Source: JAISGQ01 sp045604155 (GTDB taxonomy: Bacteria; Bacillota; Clostridia; Oscillospirales; Acutalibacteraceae). Taken from it: a stretch of 13,529 nt of DNA. The DNA lies in assembly GCA_045604155.1 (NCBI GenBank), contig JAZUNN010000063.1, positions 1-13,529 of the forward strand, written 5' to 3'. The position numbers and the translations under genes were made by a program. Below the pieces are notes generated by a model. It did no database searches. It was not told where the DNA came from and worked only from the letters and a program-made list of their open reading frames with translations. Positions 6,108-13,507 of this stretch are shown in pieces. Positions within the stretch are counted from its first letter, which is position 1. Each line of letters starts with the position of its first letter.

Positions 6108-8177
6108 TTAAACTTTGGTGGCGTAAGTGCCGATTACCCAGCCGGTCTTGCTGCCAACTGTGATCTTATACCATGTCTTTCCGCTGACTTTTTTAGTTTC
6201 GGTGTACACATAGGTATTGCCTTTCTTTACTGTGGTCACTACACCGTAGCTTGTGCCTGCTCCCTTACGTACGTTTACAACCGCACCGGTAATCTTTACC
6301 TTTTTTGCCGGTGCCTTGGTTGTTGTGGTGGTCGCTTTTGTTGTAGTAGTTGTTGCTGCGGTCGAGGATGAAACAACCTTCGCATAGGTGCCTATTACCC
6401 AGCCGCTCTTGCTGCCAACCGTGATCTTATACCATTTCACTCCGCTTACCGTTTTGGTATCGGTGTACGCATAGGTGCTGCCTTTCTTTACTGTGGTCAC
6501 TACACCATAGCCTGTGCCTGCTCCGCTGCGGACATTTACAACAGAACCGGTAATCTGAACCTTGTTCTGTGCTGCTGCGGTTGTTGAGGCAGTTGTTGCC
6601 TTTGTAGTTGTGGTGGTTGTGGTTGTCGTCGATGCAGTTGTCGACGCTGTAGTTGATGCAGTAGTTGTGGCTTTAGTAGTTGTAGTGGTCGAAGCCGTAG
6701 TTGCGGATGCAACAACCTTTGCATAGGTGCCTATCACCCAGCCGCTCTTGCTGCCAACTGTGATCTTATACCATTTCACTCCGCTTACCGTTTTGGTATC
6801 GGTATACACATAGGTACTGCCTTTCTTTACCGTGGTCACAACGCTGTAGCCTGTACCTGCACCCTTACGGACATTTACAACAGAACCGGTAATCTGAACC
6901 TTGTTCTGTGCTGCTGCGGTTGTTGAGGCAGTTGTCGAAGTTGTGGTTGTTGTAGTTGTCGTCGATGCAGTTGTCGACGCAGTGGTTGATGCAGTGGTTT
7001 CTGCGGATGTCGCATCAGTTTCACTTATTGTGGTTGTTGTTACGGCATCAGTGGGACTTGTCACACCGGTTGTAGGAGCTGATCCTGTCGGAATATCAAG
7101 AATATCCACATAACTGCCGCATATCCAGCCGCTTACTGTGCTGCTGATTACTATCTTATACCATGTAACTCCGTCAGATGCTTTTGCACTGTCGGTATAT
7201 ACGTATTCCTCATTCCGTGCAACGGATGTGATCTTGGTGTAGCTTGTACCTGCCCCCTTACGGACATTTACTGTCGATCCGGTAATTTTCAGCCTGTTTT
7301 CTGTCTGATCCGGGGTTGTGGATTCAGTTTCTTCCTGCTCATTGGGTCTGACGTAATTTCCGCTTGCCCAACCGTTCTTTGTAGATGAAAGCTTTATATT
7401 ATACCAGGTAAGACCGTCAATCACTTTTGTTCCGATGCAGGTATACACCTCGCCAGCATAGCCTGTAGCAATCTGACTGTTGCTCGATCCTGCTCCTGAT
7501 CTTATTATCAGTCCGTTGCCTGTTATTGTAACGGTTTTCTCAGTATTTACGGCTCCTTCAGGAGCAAGGCCCTTATATGCACCGGATTTACCGAAATCAT
7601 ATGTGACACCGTCAACGGTAAAATAACCGACAACAAATTCACCGTTATGGTAATAGTATGTATTTCCGTCAAATTCATACCAGCCTGTGGTGGGATATGA
7701 TACCATGTCGATCTTGAACCATCTTACCCATACCGGATAGTATCTTGCAAACAGTGTACCGTATTCCATGTCTTTATTGGCGTTTCGTGCATCAACAGCC
7801 ATATCGACACCGTTTTCATCCTTGCCTACATATACGCCTGCATGACCGTCAAGCCACAAGCCAAGTCCGTGAACTCTCGGAATTGTATTCATTTTTCCGT
7901 TAACTGACGATGCATCAAGAAGTGCTTTTGCTCCGCCGCCTTTACCGTTGCAGTAGGAACGGATAAGTCCTGAGCAATCAACTGCTCCTGCAGATGAGCC
8001 GCCGTATTTATAGTCCCATCCTTCACGATATGCACGCAGTGCCCATTCAGCCATTCCGATGCCGGTTTTTCCGCTTAATACAGCAGCGGATGCAGGCATT
8101 GCCGCAGGAATAAGAGTTCCTATCACAACTGCTGCACACAGCACTGCAGTAATAATAAACTTCAAAGTTTTTTTCAT
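6108..8177 (-). CDS. Secreted NlpC/P60 peptidoglycan hydrolase with five SH3b domains
   Basis: 689 residues, likely cutting peptidoglycan stem peptides outside the cell. Order: signal peptide (1-32, lysine start, hydrophobic core, ASA site); NlpC/P60 domain (about 36-156) with catalytic Cys68 in VDCSGL, His112 in GHAGVYVG and a third polar residue probably in DARN (129-132); a Tyr/Trp-rich hairpin segment (165-195) like cell-wall-binding repeats; SH3b domains at about 214-277, 295-360, 426-488, 538-602 and 625-689. The last three are separated by Thr/Ala/Ser linkers (about 361-425, 489-537, 603-624), probably flexible and surface exposed. SH3b 3 and 4 are almost identical. Start fixed by GGAGGT at 8182-8187. 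It is divergent from phoB. SH3b repeats probably bind the wall; no sortase motif is seen. Confidence 0.92.
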   Translation of the reverse strand: MKKTLKFIITAVLCAAVVIGTLIPAAMPASAAVLSGKTGIGMAEWALRAYREGWDYKYGGSSAGAVDCSGLIRSYCNGKGGGAKALLDASSVNGKMNTIPRVHGLGLWLDGHAGVYVGKDENGVDMAVDARNANKDMEYGTLFARYYPVWVRWFKIDMVSYPTTGWYEFDGNTYYYHNGEFVVGYFTVDGVTYDFGKSGAYKGLAPEGAVNTEKTVTITGNGLIIRSGAGSSNSQIATGYAGEVYTCIGTKVIDGLTWYNIKLSSTKNGWASGNYVRPNEQEETESTTPDQTENRLKITGSTVNVRKGAGTSYTKITSVARNEEYVYTDSAKASDGVTWYKIVISSTVSGWICGSYVDILDIPTGSAPTTGVTSPTDAVTTTTISETDATSAETTASTTASTTASTTTTTTTTSTTASTTAAAQNKVQITGSVVNVRKGAGTGYSVVTTVKKGSTYVYTDTKTVSGVKWYKITVGSKSGWVIGTYAKVVASATTASTTTTTKATTTASTTASTTASTTTTTTTTTKATTASTTAAAQNKVQITGSVVNVRSGAGTGYGVVTTVKKGSTYAYTDTKTVSGVKWYKITVGSKSGWVIGTYAKVVSSSTAATTTTTKATTTTTKAPAKKVKITGAVVNVRKGAGTSYGVVTTVKKGNTYVYTETKKVSGKTWYKITVGSKTGWVIGTYATKV
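6373..6935 (-). repeat. 339-bp tandem duplication inside the SH3b region
   Basis: Blocks 6373-6596 and 6712-6935 align at an offset of 339 bp (113 codons), each covering one SH3b domain and the start of its linker. The last 68 nt of each block (6529-6596 and 6868-6935) are identical. The intervening linkers are low-complexity ACN-codon runs. Confidence 0.85.
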
Positions 8178-8223
8178 ATATACCTCCGTATTGCAGGAAA
8201 TGTTCTGATTTCTTACGGACTAT

Positions 8224-8252
8224 ATTCTACCATATCTCCCTTTATTCCGCAA
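8224..8252 (-). promoter_or_regulatory. Promoter of the NlpC/P60-SH3 gene
   Basis: On the minus strand: -35 TTGCGG (8252-8247), 17 bp, -10 TAGAAT (8229-8224). The -35 is weak, in keeping with activation by a protein bound just upstream at 8261-8277. Confidence 0.6.
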
Positions 8253-8260
8253 TATATTCC

Positions 8261-8277
8261 TGTAAACATTTTGTAAC
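8261..8277. promoter_or_regulatory. Response-regulator box, WalR-like or Pho-like
   Basis: TGTAAA-cattt-TGTAAC on the plus strand fits the WalR (YycF) consensus of two TGTWAH hexamers with a 5-bp gap. Read on the minus strand it is GTTACA-N5-TTTACA, close to a Firmicutes Pho box. It lies 8 bp upstream of the hydrolase -35 and between that gene and phoB. A third TGTAAA at 8286-8291 is out of phase (14 bp). Confidence 0.5.
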
Positions 8278-8338
8278 CTTTTTTATGTAAAGTATTTCCA
8301 TCAGACCATATATCAGAAAAGATGGATTAAATATTATA

Positions 8339-8367
8339 TTGATTTTTCAGTACGGAAACACTAAAAT
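8339..8367 (+). promoter_or_regulatory. Promoter of the phoB-like gene
   Basis: -35 TTGATT (8339-8344), 17 bp, -10 TAAAAT (8362-8367). The predicted transcript start is only a few nt before the ribosome binding site, giving a very short leader. Confidence 0.6.
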
Positions 8368-8387
8368 AAAATACAGAGGTGTTTTTT

Positions 8388-9053
8388 ATGATCTTTATTC
8401 TCGAAGACGATGACAGCATACGCAATTTTGTGACATATGCTCTTACTGCTTCTGATTTCGAAATATGCGGTTTTTCACGTCCGTCAGAGCTCTGGGCTGC
8501 ACTTGAAACAGATATTCCCGATCTTTTTCTTCTTGATATAATGCTGCCGGAAGAAGATGGAATCGAAGTGCTTAAAAAGCTTCGTGCAAGACGTGAAACT
8601 TCAGATCTTCCTATTATAATGCTCACCGCAAAGGATTCTGAATATGACAAGGTTGTAGGCCTGGATGCAGGCGCAGACGATTATATTTCCAAGCCTTTCG
8701 GAATCATGGAGCTTATTGCAAGAATAAAGGCTCTTATTCGCCGCTCGTCCAAAAACGATAGTGGCTCTGTTCTTTCTTTCGGCGCTCTTTCCATTGACGA
8801 AAAAGCTCACACTGTCACGGTCAGCGGTGAAAACATTCCTCTTACTTTCAAGGAGTTTGAGCTTCTTCTTCTCCTTGCCCGCAACAGTGGAAAAGTCATG
8901 ACACGTGATGTAATTCTTGAAAAAATCTGGGGTTATGATTACGACGGTGAAAATCGCACCGTTGACGTTCATGTGCGTACACTCCGCCAGAAGCTTGGTG
9001 AAGCTGGGTCACTTATCGACACTGTCCGTGGTGTGGGATATAAGCTCATGTAA
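8388..9053 (+). CDS. phoB: PhoB/OmpR-family response regulator
   Basis: A 221-residue cytoplasmic regulator. The receiver domain (1-119) has acidic Asp7/Asp8, phospho-acceptor Asp50 in LFLLDIMLP, Thr80 and Lys102. The winged helix (about 128-221) has the OmpR/PhoB pattern LTFKEFELLLLLARNSGKVMTR and the recognition helix region NRTVDVHVRTLRQKL. The ATG at 8388 follows AGAGGTG (8375-8381); a GTG at 8379 lies inside that site. The assignment to phosphate control rests on the partner genes downstream (Na/Pi transporter, PhoR-like kinase) and on Pho-type repeats in front of the transporter. The sequence alone would also fit a WalR-like role. Confidence 0.88.
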   Translation: MIFILEDDDSIRNFVTYALTASDFEICGFSRPSELWAALETDIPDLFLLDIMLPEEDGIEVLKKLRARRETSDLPIIMLTAKDSEYDKVVGLDAGADDYISKPFGIMELIARIKALIRRSSKNDSGSVLSFGALSIDEKAHTVTVSGENIPLTFKEFELLLLLARNSGKVMTRDVILEKIWGYDYDGENRTVDVHVRTLRQKLGEAGSLIDTVRGVGYKLM

Positions 9054-9066
9054 ATTCATCCGGTTT

Positions 9067-9116
9067 TTAACAAGGATTTAACGTAGATTTAACATTCATC
9101 CAATCAGGTTTTAACA
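9067..9116 (+). promoter_or_regulatory. Pho box array, five 11-bp units
   Basis: TTAACA (9067), TTAACG (9078), TTAACA (9089) and TTAACA (9111) fall on an exact 11-bp grid; the unit at 9100 is degenerate (CCAATC). Direct TTAACA-type repeats at this spacing are the known PhoP-binding layout in Firmicutes. The array lies directly upstream of the Na/Pi transporter. A possible -10 is GATACT (9132-9137), with the last unit in the -35 region. Confidence 0.8.
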
Positions 9117-9175
9117 CAGAAAATATATGTTGATACTTGTTGAAATCTGAATTTAAAAGCAAGTGAGGTATATCT

Positions 9176-10939
9176 ATGGATTGGAAAGACGGTCTCAGCC
9201 TTATAAGCGGTCTTGCCATGTTCCTTTTCGGTATGACCATTATGGGAAATGCCCTTGAAAAGCGTGCAGGCAATCAGCTCAAGACCATTCTCAGCAAGCT
9301 TACAACCAACCCTGTCAAGGGTTTCCTGCTGGGTCTATTTGTAACTCTTATTATTCAGTCTTCTTCTGCTTCCACAGTTATGGTTGTAGGTTTTGTAAAC
9401 TCCGGCGTCATGACCCTTTCTCAGGCAGCAGGTGTTATCTACGGTGCGAACCTCGGTACATCTGTTACCGCATGGCTCCTCAGCCTTTCAAGTATCGGTG
9501 AGGAAGCTCCTGTATGGCTTCAGTTCTTCAAGCCCGATACCTTTACCCCTATTCTTGCATTCATCGGCATAATCATGTTCATGTTCATGAAGAAGCAGAA
9601 GACAAAGGATATGGGCACGGTACTCCTTGGCTTTGCCGTCCTCATGTTTGGTATGGAAACCATGTCAGGCTCTGTTGACGGTCTTAAGGAAAATGAAGCA
9701 TTCACCAGTGTTCTCACCATGTTTGGTGATCAGCCTATCCTCGGCGTACTTGTAGGTACTGTATTTACAGCTATAATTCAGTCTTCATCTGCATCCGTCG
9801 GTGTTCTTCAGGCTCTTGCTCTTCAGGGACTTGTCCCCTATTATGTAGCCGTTCCCATTATCATGGGTCAGAATATCGGTACTTGTGTAAGTGCTGCTAT
9901 CTCCTCCATCGGTGCAACTCCCAACGCAAAGCGTGCTTCCACAATCCATCTTCTCTTTAATGTAATTGCAACTCTTATCCTTCTTCCCATATTCTATCTG
10001 GTTGCAGGACTCTTCGGCGAAAATCTGTCCATTCTCAGAGAGGCCGCTACTCCCGTAGGAATCGCAATCGTACACACCGGATTCAAGATTGTTGCTCTTA
10101 TTCTCATTACTCCTTTCTCAAAGCAGCTTACAAAGCTTGCCTGCAAGCTTGTTCGTGACAAGAAGGACAAGCAGATTGAGCTTCTTGACGAAAGACTTCT
10201 TGCCACTCCCTCTGTCGCTGTTGAGCGCTGCCGCACCGTCACCGCTTCCATGGCAAAGGTTGCAATCGATTCCCTTAAAACCTCCTTCTCTCTTCTCACC
10301 GAATACAGCGAGAAGACCTGTGAGCTTATCCGTGCTCAGGAAACAGAGGTTGATAAATACGAAGATATGCTCGGTTCATATCTTGTCAAGCTCAGCAGCC
10401 AGGAAATGAACCTTGCCGACAGCGAGGAAGCAACAAAGCTTCTCCACATCATCGGTGACTTTGAGCGCATTTCTGACCATGCTGTCAACATCGTTGAATC
10501 TGCTGAGGAAATACACGACAAAAAGATCGTTTTCTCTGCAGAGGCAAATCAGGAAATGAATGTTCTTGTCAATGCTGTTACAGAAATTCTCGATCTTGCA
10601 CTTGCTGCATTCGACGAGGATAACCTTGATTCTGCTGCTCTTGTTGAGCCTCTTGAAGAAGTTATAGACAATCTCAAGAAGGAAATGCGCCGCAGACATA
10701 CTCAGCGACTTCAGAAGAACGAATGCACCATCGAACTCGGTTTTGTTTATTCCGATATCGTTGTAAACCTTGAAAGAGTTGCAGACCATTGCTCCAACAT
10801 CGCAGCATGCCTGCTTGAAATCGATCAGGAACGCCTTGGTATGCACGAGTATCTTGAAAATCTCAAGGATGGCTCTGTTGACGACTTCAACAATAACTAT
10901 CAGCTCTTCAGCATGAAGTACGCACTTTCCGATAAATAG
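9176..10939 (+). CDS. Na+/phosphate cotransporter with fused PhoU-like domain
   Basis: 587 residues. The membrane half (1-315) has the two inverted repeats of the Na/Pi-cotransporter family, each with QSSSAS (61-66, 202-207) followed by GANLGT (90-95) or GQNIGT (231-236); these line the substrate and Na+ site in the family. The cytoplasmic half (about 340-560) is PhoU-like, with two metal-binding helices: DFERISDHAVNI (428-439) and NLERVADHCSNI (531-542). Start from GTGAGG 8 nt ahead. It has a Pho box array of its own and is followed after 11 nt by the phoR-like gene. It probably imports phosphate under limitation, with the PhoU domain sensing or signalling uptake. Confidence 0.93.
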   Translation: MDWKDGLSLISGLAMFLFGMTIMGNALEKRAGNQLKTILSKLTTNPVKGFLLGLFVTLIIQSSSASTVMVVGFVNSGVMTLSQAAGVIYGANLGTSVTAWLLSLSSIGEEAPVWLQFFKPDTFTPILAFIGIIMFMFMKKQKTKDMGTVLLGFAVLMFGMETMSGSVDGLKENEAFTSVLTMFGDQPILGVLVGTVFTAIIQSSSASVGVLQALALQGLVPYYVAVPIIMGQNIGTCVSAAISSIGATPNAKRASTIHLLFNVIATLILLPIFYLVAGLFGENLSILREAATPVGIAIVHTGFKIVALILITPFSKQLTKLACKLVRDKKDKQIELLDERLLATPSVAVERCRTVTASMAKVAIDSLKTSFSLLTEYSEKTCELIRAQETEVDKYEDMLGSYLVKLSSQEMNLADSEEATKLLHIIGDFERISDHAVNIVESAEEIHDKKIVFSAEANQEMNVLVNAVTEILDLALAAFDEDNLDSAALVEPLEEVIDNLKKEMRRRHTQRLQKNECTIELGFVYSDIVVNLERVADHCSNIAACLLEIDQERLGMHEYLENLKDGSVDDFNNNYQLFSMKYALSDK

Positions 10940-10950
10940 GACGTGATTCC

Positions 10951-12309
10951 ATGACAAAGCGAATATTCAAGTGTATCCTTTCAGCTTCACTTGTAACCCT
11001 GGGCCTGAGCTCTGTGTTATTTATCGCATTGTATTTTGTCTTTTATTCACGCGGTATCAATACAGAAGCTCCCGGAAATTTCTGGGAGCTTCTTGCTGCT
11101 GTGATTCCCATTCTAATAATTCTCCTGATTGTAATTACAGGTCTGTCTGTTCTTTTTGCCCGCCGTATGTCCAAAAAAATCATCACCCCCATAAACGAGC
11201 TTTCTGTGGCGGCTCCTGATCAGGTTTCAGACTACCCTGAGCTTGATCCTCTTATTACCAAGCTTCGCCGTCAGAATACACTTATAAAAGACCAGATGGT
11301 TGAGCTTACCAGAAGACACGATGAATTTCATTCCATCACAGAAGGAATGAGTGAAGGTTTTATTATTGTGGATAAGGAAATGAATATTATTTCCTATAAC
11401 ACCGCTGCATATGAAATCTTTGCATTCAATGATCCTGCAAAGGGTATTTCTTCGTGCAGGGAAGCTTACGACGCCATTCGGTTTGCTGCCAACGGACATT
11501 CCTGTGAACGTGAATTCCAGCTTGAAAACAGACATTACAGAATTTTCGCAAGCCCTGCCCGCAGCAGTTCATACGGCGCCGCTGTCGCAATCGTGCTCGA
11601 TGTTACCGAACGAGCAGAACGAGAAGCCATGCGTCGTGAATTTTCTTCAAACATATCCCACGAACTGAAAACACCTCTCACTACAATACACGGTGCTGCC
11701 GAAATGCTTAAAAGCGGTATGGTCAGACCTGAGGATACTGCTCAGTTTGCAGATATGATATTTAATGAATCCGGACGTCTTATCTCTCTTGTTCAGGATA
11801 TTCTCAGAATCTCTCAGATTGACGAGGAGCGTCTTGCTGAAGACAATGCCGATATCGATCTTTATCAGATGTGCAGCTCAGTTATTTCAAGACTTGAGCA
11901 TATCGCAGGCAAAAAGAATGTGAATTTCATTCTCGAAGGCGAGTCCACTGTTGTCAGAGGCTCGGAAGGTTTTCTTGAAGATCTTGTGTATAACCTTACC
12001 GACAATGCAGTAAAGTACAATAAAGACAACGGAACAGTTACTGTTCGTGTCTTCAGCTCCTCATCCTTCCCTACTCTTGAAATTTCTGACACAGGAATAG
12101 GTATTCCTCAGGAAGAAATCGGAAGAGTTTTCGAACGCTTTTACCGTGTTGACAAAAGCCGCTCGAAGGCTATCGGCGGCACAGGTCTCGGACTTTCAAT
12201 AGTAAAACACGCTGTTGCTTATCACAAGGCCGATATCTCTATAGAAAGTGAGCTTGGCAAAGGTACTCGTGTCACTGTTAAATTCCCATCCGGCTCGGAG
12301 GTAAAATAA
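10951..12309 (+). CDS. phoR: PhoR-like membrane sensor histidine kinase
   Basis: 452 residues. Two membrane helices (about 10-32 and 48-70) enclose only some 15 extracytoplasmic residues; then a linker, a PAS-like domain (about 125-218), dimerisation/phospho-acceptor helix with His237 in SNISHELKTPLT, and an ATPase domain with N box NLTDNAVKYN (348-357), G1 DTGIGIP (380-386), F box FERFYRVD (394-401) and G2 GGTGLGLSIVKH (409-420). All catalytic motifs are intact. The tiny outer loop is unlikely to bind a ligand, so the signal probably comes from inside, through the PAS domain or partners such as the PhoU domain encoded just before. The ribosome binding site AGGA overlaps the stop of the transporter gene, so the two are co-transcribed. 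Confidence 0.92.
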   Translation: MTKRIFKCILSASLVTLGLSSVLFIALYFVFYSRGINTEAPGNFWELLAAVIPILIILLIVITGLSVLFARRMSKKIITPINELSVAAPDQVSDYPELDPLITKLRRQNTLIKDQMVELTRRHDEFHSITEGMSEGFIIVDKEMNIISYNTAAYEIFAFNDPAKGISSCREAYDAIRFAANGHSCEREFQLENRHYRIFASPARSSSYGAAVAIVLDVTERAEREAMRREFSSNISHELKTPLTTIHGAAEMLKSGMVRPEDTAQFADMIFNESGRLISLVQDILRISQIDEERLAEDNADIDLYQMCSSVISRLEHIAGKKNVNFILEGESTVVRGSEGFLEDLVYNLTDNAVKYNKDNGTVTVRVFSSSSFPTLEISDTGIGIPQEEIGRVFERFYRVDKSRSKAIGGTGLGLSIVKHAVAYHKADISIESELGKGTRVTVKFPSGSEVK

Positions 12310-12830
12310 TGTTCAACTTCTTAAAACATTTTTCTACCATAACAAAGCATCGGCATCGTGTCATTGCTCACTGCTTTAAAGCCGGCATAGGCTGGCAGGG
12401 TCTTTTTCATGATCTTTCAAAATACTCTCATACAGAGTTTTCGGCCGGAGTCAAATATTTCCAGGGCACCCGAAGTCCCAATGAAAAAGAGCGTGAAACC
12501 ATCGGATATTCCCTTGCCTGGATGCATCACAAAGGTCGTAATCGTCACCACTTCGAATACTGGACTGATTACAACCCTTCCACAAAACGTATGGAGCCTG
12601 TTGAGATGCCTGTCAGATTTGTAAAGGAAATGTTCTGCGACCGTGTTGCGGCAAGCAAAATATATAATAAAAAGAACTATAATGACACCATGCCCCTTGA
12701 TTATTTTCTGAAAGGCAAAGCCCGACGTGTCATACATCCAGCCACAAGCGAGCTGCTTGAATCTCTCCTTACAATGCTTGCTCAGCAGGGTGAAAAAACG
12801 ACTTTTAAGTACATAAAAAAACTCAAATAG
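12309..12830 (+). CDS. DUF5662-like protein with HD-type histidine motifs
   Basis: 173 residues, resembling the uncharacterised DUF5662 family, as recalled rather than searched. No signal peptide or membrane helix, so cytoplasmic. It carries His14, His16 and His21, then His34-Asp35 in GLFHDLSKYS, His73-His74 and His80-His81 in WMHHKGRNRHHFEYW, and Asp111 in FCDRVAA. Spaced His, His-Asp, His-His and Asp resemble the metal ligands of HD-domain phosphohydrolases, so a nucleotide or phosphoester hydrolase is plausible but unproven. Its ATG overlaps the phoR stop (TAATG) and GGAGG sits inside the end of phoR, so translation is probably coupled. No strong terminator follows, only an AT-rich imperfect hairpin at 12826-12852. 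Confidence 0.85.
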   Translation: MFNFLKHFSTITKHRHRVIAHCFKAGIGWQGLFHDLSKYSHTEFSAGVKYFQGTRSPNEKERETIGYSLAWMHHKGRNRHHFEYWTDYNPSTKRMEPVEMPVRFVKEMFCDRVAASKIYNKKNYNDTMPLDYFLKGKARRVIHPATSELLESLLTMLAQQGEKTTFKYIKKLK

Positions 12831-12850
12831 ATAAATTCACAATATTTCTA

Positions 12851-12878
12851 TTGACAGATTTTATTGTCATGGTAAAAT
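12851..12878 (+). promoter_or_regulatory. Promoter of the small membrane protein gene
   Basis: A perfect -35 TTGACA (12851-12856), 16 bp, and an extended -10, TGG then TAAAAT (12873-12878). It gives a leader of about 80 nt containing two small hairpins: TGCA...TGCA (around 12897-12910) and CGGC-TTTAT-GCCG just before the ribosome binding site. Confidence 0.75.
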
Positions 12879-12966
12879 AAGTTTGATATGCGCCGTGCAT
12901 TTCAGGTGCATAACCGTGTTACCGCAATTAATAAATCGGCTTTATGCCGTAATCCGGAGGAATATT

Positions 12967-13389
12967 ATGTCAACTATATCTTTTATCATCGGTATGCTTA
13001 TTCTCGGTATTCTTACCCTCATTTCTGCTTTTGTTGTTGCAGGCTCCGTTACCGTTTCCGGTAAAAACAAAAGCTCTGACGAGCCTGTTCTCCGTCAGCC
13101 TGAAATGAAGTACTTCAACGATTTTGATACTGCTGATTATCTCGGTATCACCGTTGCAGAGCTTGAAGCTATGAGAGACAATGATCTTCTCGACGGTGTT
13201 TACACCACTATCCTCACCACCGATCCCAATGGTGTCGAAGAGTATTATGATGTAGATGCTTCCGGTCGTGAGGTTATCCGTACCCGTCCTGCAAATGTTG
13301 ATGCTGTCCGTTACATTTACTCCAAGGAGCTCCTCGATCAGCGCATGAACGATATCATGAAGGACGGCAAAACCCTCAACCTCAGATAA
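12967..13389 (+). CDS. Small single-pass membrane protein, unknown function
   Basis: 140 residues. One N-terminal membrane helix (about 5-28, SFIIGMLILGILTLISAFVVAG), then a soluble region. Residues about 52-75 (FDTADYLGITVAELEAMRDNDLLD) look like a small helix-turn-helix of the MerR/excisionase type; a tail with YYDVDASGREVIRTRP and helical YIYSKELLDQRMNDIM follows. The start at 12967 is set by CCGGAGG (12954-12960); upstream in-frame codons would extend across the leader and are unlikely. It has its own promoter and terminator, so it is separate from the Pho cluster. I do not recognise the family; orientation in the membrane is unclear because the N-terminus lacks charges. Confidence 0.8.
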   Translation: MSTISFIIGMLILGILTLISAFVVAGSVTVSGKNKSSDEPVLRQPEMKYFNDFDTADYLGITVAELEAMRDNDLLDGVYTTILTTDPNGVEEYYDVDASGREVIRTRPANVDAVRYIYSKELLDQRMNDIMKDGKTLNLR

Positions 13390-13402
13390 CAAAAATAAAT
13401 AT

Positions 13403-13426
13403 CCCCCGGTAAAACCGGGGGTTTTT
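13403..13426 (+). terminator. Strong intrinsic terminator
   Basis: Perfect 8-bp GC-rich stem CCCCCGGT/ACCGGGGG with an AAA loop and a T5 run, 13 nt after the stop codon of the small membrane protein gene. Confidence 0.95.
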
Positions 13427-13433
13427 CACATGC

Positions 13434-13507
13434 GGGCGAAGCCCTCTATTCCTCGCGGAACGCGTTAACGCGTAATTACGGTCTGCCAGCCGCGTAAGTT
13501 TACTTGC
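13434..13507. repeat. Palindrome-rich intergenic repeat region
   Basis: In order: GGGC-GAA-GCCC hairpin, CGCGG (13454-13458), the perfect 14-bp palindrome ACGCGTTAACGCGT (13460-13473), CGGTCTGCCA (13479-13488), CCGCG (13490-13494) and a small GCGTAAG/CTTGCGT hairpin. The palindrome and the CGGTCTGCCA decamer also occur, in the same order but on the opposite strand, at 38-125. No gene is supported in 13430-13529. It resembles a dispersed REP-like intergenic element. Confidence 0.5.

Noticed and set aside
6373..6935. Regular repeats that could suggest a CRISPR array
   Set aside because: Repeats are about 224 bp, in frame and encode SH3b domains; there are no short palindromic repeats with unique spacers and no cas genes.
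6901..7113. Open frame on the plus strand coding for a Val/Ala-rich 70-residue peptide
   Set aside because: It is the complement of the Thr/Ala linker (ACN codons) of the secreted hydrolase, with no ribosome binding site; low-complexity codons keep the opposite strand open.
10376..10957. 193-codon open frame on the minus strand
   Set aside because: It lies antisense to the PhoU domain of the transporter, whose domain motifs are clear; no ribosome binding site or recognisable protein features.
12826..12852. AT-rich hairpin after the DUF5662-like gene as a terminator
   Set aside because: It has two mismatches, almost no GC pairs and no T-run, and overlaps the next promoter's -35; it may weaken read-through but cannot be called a terminator.
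12970..13392. 140-codon open frame on the minus strand
   Set aside because: Antisense to the small membrane protein gene, which has promoter, ribosome binding site and terminator in the other direction.
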